The position numbers were made by a program, and so were the translations under genes. Shown piece after piece: positions 22,122 to 35,172 of a DNA stretch of 64,000 nucleotides; positions within the stretch are counted from its first letter, which is position 1; each line of letters starts with the position of its first letter. A model generated the notes under the pieces. The model was not told where the DNA came from, did no database searches, and was given only the letters and a program-made list of their open reading frames with translations. This DNA is from Verpa conica (taxonomy: Eukaryota; Ascomycota; Pezizomycetes; Pezizales; Morchellaceae), in contig JAUFSD010000001.1 in NCBI GenBank assembly GCA_033030425.1, positions 1,736,001 through 1,800,000 of the forward strand, written 5' to 3'.

Positions 22122-23207
22122 TAAACATCAATTGCTTTTTACAGAGGTAGTCAAGCACTTTTCTCAAGGGACTGTAGTGAATTTAATGGATGAGATACGA
22201 TCGGAGCTGTGTTTTTTTGTTTTTTACTAAACAAATATCATCACGAAGAGCCAAATAGTGCATATGATTCCTTTATTTATAGTCTTGACTTCTTTTCAAG
22301 CCATCTCTTTTTCTGGCCAGCGCTTTGGTGTTCCTTAAAATTCATAACTTATCACTCGATTGATCCAGGAGAGCTGGGAATTCTATAATTAAATGACTAC
22401 CATTACAACACTACCAAAAATACTCACTAAATTCACAGCATATTCTTCATTGTTTTACCGAAGGGTAGACTCGAGTATTATGTTTAGATACAGATGCTGT
22501 TGGCCATATCCAGAAAATCCTGGAAGGGCTGAGAATACTTCAAGCGCTGAACGAAACAAAAACAATACAATATTTAATACCTTACTAACCGAGTTCCCAT
22601 AAATACTAGTGATTTCAATGGACTGTTGCCTCGTATTTTGAGTTTCGCCAATTATGGGAGGAAAACCATGACTTATAGGACTAGTGTATAAGTAGACCCA
22701 GCACTAGGGAGACGAGCATCTCGGAATGACGGCATAACTTTATTCCGACAGCGATAGGCTCACGACCTATGTAATGGACCGAGTCTTATATTTCCACCCC
22801 GATAAGAGTGCGAGTGACAGTCGATGATGTTAGAAGCACCTCCGTGCCAACATAACTACCCAAGAGAAACCTGAAGGACAGCATCAAGTCAGTATAGAGG
22901 GACGATGAAACAAAATCTGCACAATTGAGTAGAGAATCTCCACAAAGATATCACCAACGACTCCGGCCAGAACTAATTGCCCAAAACACCCAAAACATCA
23001 AATTCAGCAAATGCTAGTATACTACATGTAGTACAGAATGATATGCTAATTTCATCCGGAAAAATACTCCCTCTGCCCCCTCTAGCCCCCTACAAACTAT
23101 AACGACCGTAAAGATGCTAATGCCTGCCTAAAGACCAAACACCAACAACACATCACCATGACACGTACATGAACCTACGAAAAGACCGTATTGAATCATA
23201 CAAACAA
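22122..23207. other. Spacer between convergent genes
   Basis: About 1.1 kb between the lipase and acrB 3' ends. It is AT-rich and contains only short frames (for example 22393-22602) without features. No repeat or RNA gene was recognised. Confidence 0.5.
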
Positions 23208-26035
23208 TCAGCTCCTCCTATCTCCCATAAACACACCCATCAACCCAGGGGGCGGAAAGGACGTCGAAATATGTCCAAATGACCCACTCCTGCTATCGAT
23301 GCCAGGAATATCGTAGTTTGAGGCCTGCATGAACTCAGCACGTTCAAGCTCAGACATATTCGTGATAACACTATCGCTGGAAAACATTGATGATGACCGC
23401 TCGCGGTTGCTTTGTATTGGGATAGGGGCATTCTGCAAAATCAATCCCGGAGGAGTCGCTACATGCATAGAGCTGTGGTTGCTATGGAGGCCACCATCGG
23501 GAGTGGAGGGAGGGAGTTGGGACTGTTGCTGTTGAAGGAGCACAGCTTCTGATGCACGATAAGCCGCCCAGTTCTCTTGTGATCTGATGTGATATTCGTG
23601 CATCTTAGCCTCCATACGGCCGATTGCCTCTGAGAATTCCTTCTCCAACGAAGCACGGTGAGCTTGTAGGGCTTCTCTCCCTAGCTGTCTCTTCTCCCTA
23701 GCCTCGGATTCTTGAGAAATCTCTTGTCCAATCTTCTCGAGGTCGGTGCGCAGCTTGGTGAGTTTTGCAGTCAATCTCTCCTTTTTTGTTACAAGTGATG
23801 CCGCCTCTGACTCCACCGCCAATGTTTGACGATCCGCTGCTGCCTTTGCTTCGCCGGCTTGGTTCTGCGCGGATACAAGTCGGCTGCGCTCCTCACGCCA
23901 AAGCCTTTTCTTCTCCTTCCACTCAGCCTTCATAGTCTCGGGCACATTCTCTAACCCCGCCAACTCCCGTACCATATTCTCGTTCTCCTCCTCAGCACGC
24001 TTAATAGCTTCCTTCAAGGCTAGATTTCTACGGAAAGCCCGCTCCTCGCCTCGATCATTTCCAAGAAGTGATCGATGCTTCTCGATTTCCTTACGAATAT
24101 CGCTGAGCGTACCTTTGTGAGTTTTCTTGACAACCTTTAGTCGGTTTTTCTGCTCGAGTAAACAAGAATTTGCCTGAGAAAGGGTGTTAAGAAGGGTTGT
24201 AATCGGAGATAGAGGGCGTGAAGGTTGTTGGGTCGCGGCAGGAGCAGCCATCGAAGAAGCTAAAATAAAGTCAGGGCAGTGCACTTCAAGTAATATCTAG
24301 CCATCATGTACATACCCTGGGCGGGCATCGTGCAAGCACTTGTCCTGTAAACCACCTCTGAACCTTCCTTCTTCACAAACTCGAAATCGTACTCGGTCGC
24401 TCCAGTCAGACCTGTGATTTCGATCGACCATTCATCCTCAGCAGCTCCCATAGCCTCCCCACCATCGCCCTCAATATCCCGAGTTCTAGTAGTTTTATAG
24501 ATGTCGGCTTGCGGCCACACAATCCCATTTACCCGAACAAACAACGGAAATGACCCATCCTTTCCACTTCCATCAACACCATTTGTCATAACACCATTCA
24601 TTCCGTACATATCCCCAATCCTCACCCCCAAAAAACTCGCAGAAAAGCCAATATCCGTCGATCCAATCCTTGTTATCCATACCCTCACATCCTCCCCACT
24701 AGACACCGCCGAGTCATTAGAGGTCGCAGTTTCGACGGGGTTCGGAATTGATGCTTCCGACGAGATTTGAGACTGCTCTACCTCCTTCGCAATATGAACT
24801 ATAGCGCTGGCCATGGTTGCCCATAGCGGCTGATTGTCTCGAATATGTTGTATTTGGTTTTTCTTTTTTCGTCTACCACCGGTTGCTCCTGCAGTACTAT
24901 TTTCACGCTCAAGTGGTTGTGACAACGCCCCAGCAGCCGCTTCTGGATCTTTATCTTTTTGTTTCCCAGACGAGAGTGGCCCATCTTTTGAGTTTGTGGG
25001 ATTTGGTGTTGATGTATCAGTCGTATCTGGCCTCCTAATCAACCACCTCCTTGTCGCCCTCATGACACCCTGCGCAACAATATGAATTGCAATGGCACTA
25101 CGAATCCACCCCGCAGATGACCCTATTCTACCAACCATTCCTGAAGACGAACCCCCCAAAAATGATTCTGATTGTGGCTGTATACCGTCCCAGGCATCCG
25201 ATAACTTGAATCTCCCTTGAACAACCTTCACCCCGCCCATCACCCCAGCACAAACAACAGCATTTCTAAGAGTTCCCCCACTTTGGCTTGCGTGCCCAGC
25301 GCCCATTGAGATAGCAATAACAGCCTGGGCAAAGTCGATGAGAAACACACGTGCAGATGGCCAAAGAAACATTGACAGTAGGGCCACAAGGATATCCGCA
25401 AAGATAATTGTGAGAAGTGAAGGTGCCCCATTTGACCCTTGAAGTAAAAGATTGGTAAGTGACGGAAGAGACGAGGTAGTTGAAGCGCTGAGTAGAGTAG
25501 TTGACGGAGGTACAAAGGTCAGTGATGCAAAGAGAAAATGTATAATTGTGAGTACAGTAGACGGCAGTTGCAAGAAGATGATCAGAAGCGTGATGGTATC
25601 CAGTAGGGGAAAGGACGAAAGTACAGTCGAGGGAACCCCGCCAGTCACGATTGCTGTCTTTCCGGAAGGATTGATATCGATTTGACGGTGTTCAGCCGCG
25701 ACAGCAGTGCCATTTACCCCATTCTGGAAGCCCTCACTCAGATCACTCTCGAGACCGTCTGAATACCTCCTCCCAGACGCCTTTCCATCCCACCCATTCG
25801 CATATCCGTTTGTGACTCCTCCATTGGCGGCAGCAGTAGGCTGAAACTGATTGGTCGCAGTAGCAACCTGCTGGCTCGGTGACGGGTTCGGAGAAGCAGT
25901 AGCAGACCCAACGGAACCGTTGCTCGTAGAACCTGAGCGAGAAGGACGCTTTACAGGCGGAACGAGGCCATTACTGTGGTGATGGTGCAGGCCCTGGCGT
26001 TTGGAAGACGAGGCGCCCGCTGAACTTCGTGGCAT
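23208..26035 (-). CDS. acrB: AcrB-like ubiquitination-network signalling protein
   Basis: Exons, in coding order: 26035-24316 and 24259-23208 (923 aa). The start MPRSS followed by a Ser/Gly/Asn-rich segment matches how AcrB proteins begin; the longer open frame upstream starts at TTG. Two or three hydrophobic helices lie between about residues 145 and 245 (LLDTITLLIIFLQLPSTVL; TIIFADILVALLSMFL). A conserved middle block follows with DNQPLWATMASAIVHIAKEV, VRIGDMYG, FVRVNGIVWPQ and WSIEITGLTGATEYDFEFV, a fibronectin-like strand pattern. The second exon is a long coiled coil (about 590-800) and a Gln/Ser-rich tail. In Aspergillus nidulans acrB mutants are acriflavine-resistant and affect the CreB/CreC deubiquitination pathway in carbon regulation. 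The biochemical role is unknown. Confidence 0.9.
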
Positions 26036-28821
26036 CGGCAGCTGGTTTGTTGCTTGGATGACCCAGACCAGCTCCGAGCCTGTGTCAACCAAGATGACAC
26101 AAAGCGAGAAATACTGGTGGGTTAAACAAAGACGCGATAAATTATCGTGACTGATTAGTGATGAGGAGGAGTAATAGTAGGAAGAAGAGGAAGAAGAAGA
26201 AAAGTAGGAGGAGTGATGAAAGAGCGGGGAAGTAAGATGAAGATGATGAGCAGTGGCGTGGGGGGGGTTGATTGAAGTGGAAGTGGAGGAGGAGAGAGGA
26301 AATGTTTGTAAGGGGGGAGAATCAGCGTTTGTGTCACTGTTATGGAGGACACAAAGAGGGCTGGCAGCAACGTTTGAAATATGGCCATAGACCTAGGATC
26401 TCTTACTACATTGCATGCATGTATAATATGTACCCCGATTAACTAGCAAACCACGTCCTACCAGGGGGCAATATCTAATGAACATTGCTGACAACCAAGG
26501 CAAGACATGTATGCATCATACCCTATCTGGAGACTCTACTGTTTGACATTTACCGGTGTTTTGCTCATTAAGCATTCATGTATGTACCTGTACTCTGTCT
26601 GTACCAGCGAAACTCGGATCTAAATCTACACCATCTCCATCGATCTATTCCTTCTTGCCTTGGAGGTAGACTTATGCCCTGGTACCGGAATCGTCACTTA
26701 TGCTCGCACGAAGTTTGGGGGCTTCGGAGAAATTTTAGAATTAGAGGCTTATACTAACGTCCACAACCTCCCTTGTGCGCCCCCCCTACTGGTACTAGAT
26801 ACTAATATTCTATATGTACAACTCAAGCACTTCAAGCACTCCAACTCCGGTGAGTACGAATTTGGCCGCCTTACGACTAGGTATCCCTCTCTGTGTGAGC
26901 ACGATTAATGATCCTCATGCTCCGAGTACGAGTACGAGTGGGGCAACTCAATTCCCGGGCGTCACCAACACTTCGCACCAGCTAAACCCTGAGTTCTATT
27001 AAACCCCTCTCTCCTCCCCAAACAAGAGGGGACCAAAAGAGAAAGGCAAGAAGAAAGAAAAAAATTTCTTCAATCTTTCCGCTCACGAGACTAGCCGAAC
27101 AGCCTTGGAGCCCTGCTAAACAAACCTTTCCCCCCATGGACCCATCGGAGTCCCGGACGGGGTCCTCGGTCGATTATAGCCGCATGCAGGTAGCCCGGTC
27201 GGGTCTAAATCTCCACACAAGGACAAACCCCGGTGCAAAACCCTTTTTTCCACCCCCAAAGGCGTTCGATCTCAACTCGACAAGCAAAAAAAAAACCCAA
27301 ACCCTAGGCCGTAGACAAACATCTTTCCTCTTCCCCGCGCCTCCCCGTGCATATGAAAGATTGCCGATATTTATTTCATGTGAGGGAACACAAATGACAT
27401 GATGCCTTAATCAATTCACCCCTCCCTCCCTCCACTTCAGCGGGGCGAAACTTTGAGTTTTGCCGGACTCAATAGATGCCAGAGGAGAAATTTAAACAAA
27501 AAAGAGTAGAGTACTTGATGGGTATCAACACGGAAAGTCCACGCTTTAGAGATGTTACCATTCCCCCTGTAAACAACCAGAGTACCAAGCATTTCGTCGA
27601 TCCACTGGAATTCCTACTCACACACCACAATCATCGATTCCTCTTTTGCCCCTCCCCTCTCCGCTCTTAATATACCCCCCTCCATTGATAATTGTTTTTT
27701 TTCATTCCTGCGAGCCCCGCCCGGGTTTCTTTCCTTTTCATCTTTCCTTCTCCACGTAAGTTTTTCTACATAAGCGATTGGATCGGCTAACTCCCGGTGA
27801 CTTGTGCAGAAGCGTACATTGGTGCCACGTATGAATAATGAGCTTGTTTCTAAGAAAAAGGAAAAATGCCAAAATATGTAAACAGAAAAACTTCCGACCA
27901 TTCGACCCTGTAGTCTGTAGACCAAAGATTAGCTACTAAAGTTACAATCCTCGTTGACATAATCCGGCAACACAAACGCCCGTTATCCGATAAACGCCCC
28001 ACCCGAGGCCCAATTCTTAGCCCAGAGAGGGAAGAAAAGAAAAACAAAGACAACTCCCCTACCCTGGGAAACCTCAAAGTAGGGTAAGCGACCTGTGCAA
28101 CATCTGAGCGCTGCAGGAGATCTTCCCGCTGACCCATCGCAAAACTAACTTGGGGAGCTTGTAAGTTACGAGCGCGTAACTTAACCCTTTTTTTTTTCCC
28201 TTTCCCTTCATCCAAAGCCGGCAACAGAAACCGGTAGCTCGATGGAGCCCGCCGTATATATGTATAGGGTTCTATAATAGGCAGGGAGGGAATTTGCGAC
28301 TCGACCAAGTGGGGTTTTGTGCTATTGTAGATAATGCTGCAAGCTTGAGGCATAGACTCTTTCTAGTTTAATTCGAGGCTAGTTAGGGACAACCTATGTA
28401 TCCCCCCCGCGACAAGCATTAGGTGTCTCAATTGAGAGGGATTGACCCTGAAACTCAGTACAAATTCAATGCTTAAAGATCACAACTTTAGTGGTGGGTG
28501 TGTGCAGGGTTTTTAATACTTTAACCTGTTTTTATTTATTTAAATACTCATGATATACTAGGTACCCTATCATTGACTTATTGAGTACGTAGAGCAGTAC
28601 AAATGTGTACTTGGCAGACTTGTCCCTACCAAAGGCGAACACATCAAGCCTCACCTTGGCTAGACGGAGATCTGCATAGAGTACGGGCGAAAGGCCCTTT
28701 TCTAGCTAGCTTTCACCTCGATCTTCATTCCCTACTGATAAGTCACCCTACGTGCAATTCCTTAAGAGGGGTATTTATTACCATAGATAACAACACGTCC
28801 ATGCCAAACAAGAATAATATA

Positions 28822-28992
28822 CTCGCGTCAAGGTTGAAGTATTGAGACACACCTGAAAGGGAAATATAACGATTGCACAGATACGTGACGCAATAAAACA
28901 CAGCAAAAAACAGTGAAGCACGGTGGTAGCAACTATGACCGCTCAGATCCGTGACAGCCTGGCCTGTCCCAATACTTCACCCCTGACGCGAG
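28822..28992. mobile_element. 171-bp inverted-repeat element with TA flanks
   Basis: Left end CTCGCGTCAAGGTTGAAG; right end on the other strand CTCGCGTCAGGGGTGAAG. The pairing goes on through TATTG-GACA for 32 positions, of which 27 match. TA lies outside both ends (28820-28821, 28993-28994). Three of the five mismatches are A against G with A on the left copy. There is no coding content. It is unlike the other elements in this window, so it would be a separate family. Confidence 0.72.
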
Positions 28993-29503
28993 TACGTATG
29001 TTTATTAAAACCCCGTATGTTCAGAGTCTCTATTTCTGATTCGTGGGCTTAAGCAACGAAGAGGACGGGATCCCGGAAGTTGGCGGGTGCCGTACGATAA
29101 CGACACGTGAAAGAGCGGAAGAAAAATGCGTGGGGTTTGATTTCCCTCCCTCCTCTAGAGAGGCGATGGAAGGGCTCAACGGCGTTTCAGCTTCCTTAGA
29201 GGTTAAAACTAAGTACTTCATAAGTTATCACTCGGTAGCACTCTCCTAGCGTAATGGCTTGAATGAATTAATTATAAATATATGGAGCCGCGTAACGGCT
29301 TTTTATGATGGGTCGTATTTATAAGAAGAAACTAAAAGCAACTTATCAGACATGCTGAGGGTACTATGTTTCATACCTGCATAGTGATAGGATTACATAC
29401 ATGTCAAGCGATCCTACATTGGCATCTACATGTAACAACGTTTGAGCATACGCGTTATTTTCAAATAACGTCACCTTATTTATAATTCGGGGTCGAAGAG
29501 TTC

Positions 29504-29520
29504 TATATATATATATATAT
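29504..29520. repeat. (TA)n microsatellite
   Basis: An uninterrupted run of TA dinucleotides in intergenic DNA. Confidence 0.85.
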
Positions 29521-30382
29521 ACATGTAGTACCCTATCGTTCGACTACGACTATAACAGTCCATGTACATATGATTAATTGATTCATTCATTCACACAACT
29601 ATAGGTTTTCGAGTGATCTGATTGCCAAATAAAGGGACTGTAATAAAGAAAGCTGTGATAATTTATAAAGCTAACATTATAGGTGTCAGCTACGCACTAT
29701 ATATGACTTGATGCTTAGTGGTGCTATTCTATGTTTAGTAGGTAATGAACAAAGCCCCTATACTTGTCACTTCCATTGCGGGGTGCATGGGTTGTAATTT
29801 ATGGGCCTCAGCAGGTTGTGCAAAAGTATATATGCATGATACTACGCTTTAAGAATGAAGGGAATAACATAATATAATCAACCTGGGTCCATTCCTCCTC
29901 TCTAATTATCCCAAGCCCCAGGGAAAACTCATCAACTAGGCATCAGGAAAGCTATTAAAATGCACAAAATTATAACCAGATTGGTTTAAAGAGTCCCTAA
30001 ATGGATATCTGAACAGTAGGATAGGTATAAATACAGCTCCTCTTTCGCCGCGTTTTTTTTGCTTGCTAAAGAAGTAATACTCAGTACTGACTGAAAACTC
30101 AAGATTGTAGGTGAACAAATAAAAGGAGTATAGAAAAAGAAAAAGAAAAGAAAACCAAGGAAAGATCCACGCCGAAAAGGAAATTTTAAATATTGAGCCC
30201 TCCTGGACGCCCTACCCCCGTCCTGATTTCCACAAGAGAAAAAAAACATACTTCATGACCACCAGAGTAAAGAAATAAAACTACTAACATCAAGCGCTAA
30301 CTGTCTTTGCACATAGAACTCCTACAACAAAAACAAAACAAAACAAAAAACAAGATATATCTAATATGGTCACCATCTCGTA

Positions 30383-32258
30383 CTATCGTATTTGTTGGAA
30401 TGGATCCAAAGCTATACTCATACGGCCCTCGTTTTTGTTTTTCGCGAAGCAGTTCCAGAACCTCAATGTTTCGTCGCCAGCACCGGTGACGATGACTTGC
30501 CCATCTGGCGACATTGCTAAGTATAAAACTCGGTATGTATGTCCCGTCAAGCTGACAACTTGTGTCATACTAGGGTACTTCCAGACGACGATCTGATTTT
30601 CAGAGTATCCATGTGTACTGACAATCTCGTTTGAGTTTTTGCTCCACGCAAGGTTGCAAACTTGGCTTCCGGTGTCGATCTCGCTTATTGGTTGCCCCGT
30701 TAATGTGTTCCAGAACTTTATCCGTCGGTCCGCTGTGCCTCCACCTGATGCCAATGTGCCGTGCTGATGGGGTGACCATGCAATTGCCTTTACTGCTGCT
30801 GTATGCTCTGTAAACTTATATAGAGGTTGTTCGCTGAGTTTGTCCCAAACAAAAAGTTTGTTGTCATTTCCACCTGATGCCAGCTGCCCATCCTCGCAAT
30901 TCCATTTTAGGCCGCAGACCTCCTGTTTGTGGCCTACTAGTTTGGCAATATGTTGGTCAGGTGCACGAACATCACGGTGATATATTGTTCGATCACGAGA
31001 GCCCGATGTCAAGATATGATCGTTCCAAGCAAGAGCACCTGATAAGGGTCAATATAGGCTCTTCATAAAAAATGTAAACAAAACAAACATACCAACTCGA
31101 GCTGTATGCCCTGTCATCACTCGTAGGCGGCGACATTCCTTCGCATCCCATATCTGTACATACCCTTTATTCGTTCCTATTGCAACATGTGATCCCTAAG
31201 AAAATTAATTAGCCCTTAATTTTAAGTATAGCAGGTAAGTTAATGGCGGAATATCCTATACCCTTTGTATCCAGGAAACGCTCGTAACCTTGTCATCTGT
31301 TCCCAAATCGCACAACTTTGTTACCAACCCCGACGCCGAGTTCCACATATAAACACAACTCCCTAGCCCTACACCCAAAATATTTGTACTCCCCCAATCC
31401 ACCAGATTCAGATAAAAATCATCTGCCAACTCAGGTGCATCTAGTACCTTGTATGGAACTTTGCTGACGGCCCTTGGTTGTTTTCTTGGTGATAAGAGCA
31501 TCCGCTGACTATCAAATCTAACGGGAGACAAGGAGTATATTTCGGACCTAGTATCAACGTTGGGCCCATGTCGTGTTTGAGGGGTTCGTGTCTTCGGTGA
31601 CATATAAGTGAAAAGGTTTTTCGAAGGGGTTGCGGGGGTGTTTGTTGAGCCGCTGGTCGCGGGAGGTGTTCGTGCGCGGGCTGATTCACGGACCGCGGAG
31701 TTGCGGGTTGTTAGTGATGCCGGTGTACCTTGGGGAATTTCATTATGGAAAAGTTCAGAACGGAGGAGTGTGGAAAAAGTGCGGTTGGCTTCTTCGGCTG
31801 TTGATAAGAGTATTAATTAGCAACCACAACCGGGCGACAAGGGAGGTTAACGTACTCTTTTGGAAGTGAAGTTCGCCATGAGGTGTTCTTTTCTTTGGTT
31901 TCGAAGGGGTAGAGGGTGAACCGTCGGCATGTAGCAAGCTGTAGCTAGCTTGGAGATCTACCCCTTCACGATTGGGTATAAATCTGGAAAACTTCAATCA
32001 ACTTCAATCCCTCATGACCAGCCTTCCTAGGCGACCCAAGATATCCCCGTAAACAATCAAAGCCACACACCTGTCTCCATAAACTATCCTCTGTCTTTTT
32101 CTACTTGGTGATGGAGCCGGAACCGGGGATGCGACAGCATCGCTCAGGGCAGCCCTCAGCGCATCAGCATCCGGCCCATTGGAGAGTTTCGGGGCTGGCG
32201 ATTCAGTCGGAGTTTTAGCTGCGTGCCGAACCCGGTTTTCGAACTCCGAGCCTCGCAT
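30383..32258 (-). CDS. cdh1: Cdh1/Fizzy-related WD40 activator of the anaphase-promoting complex
   Basis: Exons, in coding order: 32258-32071, 31983-31856, 31797-31262, 31195-31093, 31038-30383 (536 aa). The first junction creates DRFIPNR (about 62-68), the C-box by which Cdc20/Cdh1 proteins bind the APC/C. LLRSELFHNEIP and the Ser/Thr-Pro sites that follow match the Cdh1 N-terminal region controlled by Cdk phosphorylation. Seven WD40 blades cover the C-terminal half, with LADDFYLNLVDWG, RVMTGHTARVGALAWN, HKQEVCGLKWN and HTYRVLYLAMSPDGQ. The protein ends in the Ile-Arg tail that docks on APC3. The long N-terminus and the RRIKFWNT-type blade favour Cdh1 over Cdc20. It directs ubiquitination of mitotic cyclins and other D-box/KEN substrates in late mitosis and G1. 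Confidence 0.95.
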
Positions 32259-33293
32259 CGTGGTGGGGGGAAGGGAGAAAGGAGGAGCAGAGAGCTAGCG
32301 GGGCTGATGCAAGCTAGCTCGCTGAGGGGCAGTGGCGATGGGCGATATTGACCAAGGGAATTGGGTGTCTTCGGGATGTAACAATCAGGATGTCTAGTAG
32401 TGGCCGTGAATTGGAGATAGCGTGGGTGTTGTGAGTGAGGGGTGATGACGGGTGATGGGGAGCGATGGGGGGCTCGGGTGTTGTAACTTGTGGTTGAGCG
32501 ATGATGAGTGAGGTCGCGGTTGCGAAAAGTAAACAAAAACCCAGGTCGTCCCAACCGGGAAATCGGCCGCCCCTGTTTGGTAAGTGCTGCGTTGTGCACT
32601 CGGCGTTGTCCAGGGAACGCTATAAAAGACGCCGGGGCAAAAACGCTTTTCTGTATTTTTGCCAAATCTTGTACGTAATGCGGATTGAACATGGAAAACC
32701 CAATTCCTAATTCCCTCTGGAGGGGATTATTCTGAGATTTCTCTTGGGACTTTGAGGTGGATGAGCATCATGAGCTGCAGCGTTGCTATGTTGATACCGC
32801 CGCTTTAACAAAGCCGTTTGTTGTTCCCCATAGGAACCAACGCCCTTCAGCATATACATGTATTTTGTAAATGGACATGCGAGTTGTCCATTTCTGTGAG
32901 CAGTAAAGATCGTCTAGCGGTTTATTCTCACCCTCTCCTGCGGCTGTATGTATATACGCCAGCCTGTTTCCCAGTGGGCACATAGTATTCTTCAGTTCGC
33001 AGATGTCCATTGCCGAGAAGGTCCAGATGAGTTCTGCAGGCCACTATTGTGGAATAGGCAATCAATGTGGACGGTTTAGAGGGTAAGAAGGGGAGAGGTT
33101 GCCATGCAGACACAGCTTATCAGATGCACCAATTCCTGGGGCTGGTCCAGGCGTATCTGATTAGATCAACGCTTGGTCTAATGTCTTGGCTCCCGTGCTT
33201 GATACTTATTTTAACCCCACCTTGTCTTCCCCGCACATTTGCTACCCTAAGTCTGTATCATAAGTGTAACCCGTCCAGAAACCCAGAATCATC
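32259..33293. other. Divergent intergenic region
   Basis: About 1 kb between the start codons of cdh1 (minus) and the aspartyl aminopeptidase gene (plus), so it contains both promoters. Frames at 32156-32692 and 33067-33297 are unsupported overlaps. No repeat seen. Confidence 0.5.
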
Positions 33294-35172
33294 ATGACTT
33301 CTAGCTCAAGGAAATACGCTCTTGACTTTCTTTCATATGTCAATGCATCTCCAACACGTGAGTACTTCAAGAACTCCTCTGATTCCTGGGTTTCTGGACT
33401 GACCCACAAACCAACTAGCTTTCCATGCTGTTGAATCTGCAAAACAGCTTCTCAGAGGGGCTGGATTCGCTGAAATAAAGGTATATATGAGCTTTGTACG
33501 TAAAATAGATTAGTATAGCTGATAAATTACTGTATAGGAACGAGAACCTTGGGCCGAGTGCGTTAAGAACGGTGGCCGTTACTTTGTGACTCGTAATGGG
33601 TCTTCTATAATAGCTTTTGGCGTGGGCAAGAAATGGAAGGTATATGAACTTTCATTTTGATGAATCTATTTAGATGAAGTTTAATCTTACTTGGGGGAGT
33701 TTATAGCCAGGGAATGGGATGGCTCTGCTTGGAGCTCACACAGACTCTCCGGCATTGCGGATCAAGCCAGTCTCTAAGAAGTTCGCAGAGGATGGAACTT
33801 TCATGCAAGTGGGCGTCGAAACGTATGGGGGTAAGCGTTAAATAATTCATTGCTAAGTGGAAAGCCTGTAGTTCAGGAGGCTTTCTGGGGGAATGAATTG
33901 AGCTAATCAAACTACACATAGGTGGATTGTGGCATACATGTGAGTTGAACCTCGTACCCACTTCTATTTATTGTCTCCAAAAGTAGAGGAATCACGGCAT
34001 TATTCAATTCTGATACCAAGGCAGGGTTCGACCGCGATTTATCTATTGCTGGACGTGCAATGATCCGTCATTCGAACGGTAACATTGTCTCTAAATTGAT
34101 TAAAATCGACCAACCTATCCTACGAATCCCCACTCTTGCAATTCATCTGGACCGCCAAGAGACTTTTACTTTCAACAAAGAGTCGCAACTGTTCCCTATT
34201 GCTGGCCTCGCTGCCGCAGAGCTAAATAAGACGGAAGCGGGTGCCCAAAAGGATGCTAAAGGCGACTTCAACCCTCTAGGATTGATGGCTGACCGGCACC
34301 ACCCTTGTATCATTAACCGTATCGCAAAGGCTGCAGGTGTCGGGCCGGAAGACATAGTTGACTTCGAGATGATTCTCTACGACACACAGGCGTCCGTTCT
34401 CGGTGGCATCAATGACGAATTGATATTCTCTCAAAGACTCGATAATCTCACAATGTCCTTCTGCGCAACTATTGGTCTTATCGAATCCCTCGCAGATGAC
34501 AAGGCTCTCGATGAAGAATCAGGCATTAGGCTGATCAGCTTATTCGACCACGAAGAGATTGGTTCACAAACAGCACAAGGCGCCGACTCCAACTTCCTCC
34601 CCGCTATCATTCGCCGTCTCTCGGCTGATGCTGCGACAGCATTCGAGGAGACGTTGATCAAATCAATGCTTTGGTCTTGTGATATGGCGCACTCAGTGCA
34701 CCCTAACTACCCTGCTAAATATGAATCTTCTCACCGCCCTCAGATGAATAAGGGACCAATTATCAAGATCAACGCTAATGCGCGGTATGCGACTAACTCC
34801 CCCGGAATTGTGTTGACAACAGAGGTTGCAAAAATTGCGGGTGTGCCACTACAGCTATTCGTTGTTAGGAATGATAGCTCTTGCGGATCTACTATTGGTC
34901 CAATGTTGAGTGCAGCACTTGGTGCTAGGACTGTGGATATGGGTAATTGCCAGTTGAGCATGCACTCTATCCGTGAAACTGGGTACATTCCACCCCCCTG
35001 CTTCCCCAAGTTGTGCGGATAATCAGATTGTGTGGAAGAAAGTCAACTAACAAGATATTACCAACACTATAGTGGAGCTCATGACGTTGAACATGCCGTT
35101 AAGCTTTTCAAGGCCTACTTCGAAAATTTCTCTGAGCTAGAACCGAAGATCTTGGTGGACTCCACCACGTAG
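33294..35172 (+). CDS. Aspartyl aminopeptidase (peptidase family M18)
   Basis: Exons 33294-33357, 33419-33480, 33538-33639, 33707-33830, 33922-33939, 34025-34982, 35073-35172 (475 aa, the normal family length). The metal-binding and catalytic blocks are all visible: [13 protein letters not shown] (His about 87, Asp about 89), RLDNL (Asp about 263), LFDHEEIGS (Glu about 300-301), [16 protein letters not shown] (Asp about 343) and SMHSIRE (His about 437). The N-terminal [14 protein letters not shown] and [12 protein letters not shown] segments match as well. These are cytosolic, dodecameric zinc enzymes that remove N-terminal Asp or Glu; yeast Ape4/Yhr113w is a relative delivered to the vacuole by the Cvt pathway. 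The fifth exon is only 18 nt and encodes GLWHT, needed to join ETYGG to WFDRDL. The start has a good context and no targeting signal. Confidence 0.95.

Larger units (their letters stand above)
26036..30382. other. 4.3-kb gene-poor region
   Basis: Just upstream of acrB lies a purine-rich stretch on the plus strand (26155-26345), that is C/T-rich in the acrB direction, which looks like its leader or promoter. Beyond 26.4 kb are several short frames (26660-26908, 27136-27402, 27476-27670, 28603-28845) without domain features. A TA-flanked inverted-repeat element lies at 28822-28992 and a (TA)n tract at 29504-29520. No RNA gene was recognised. Confidence 0.5.
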
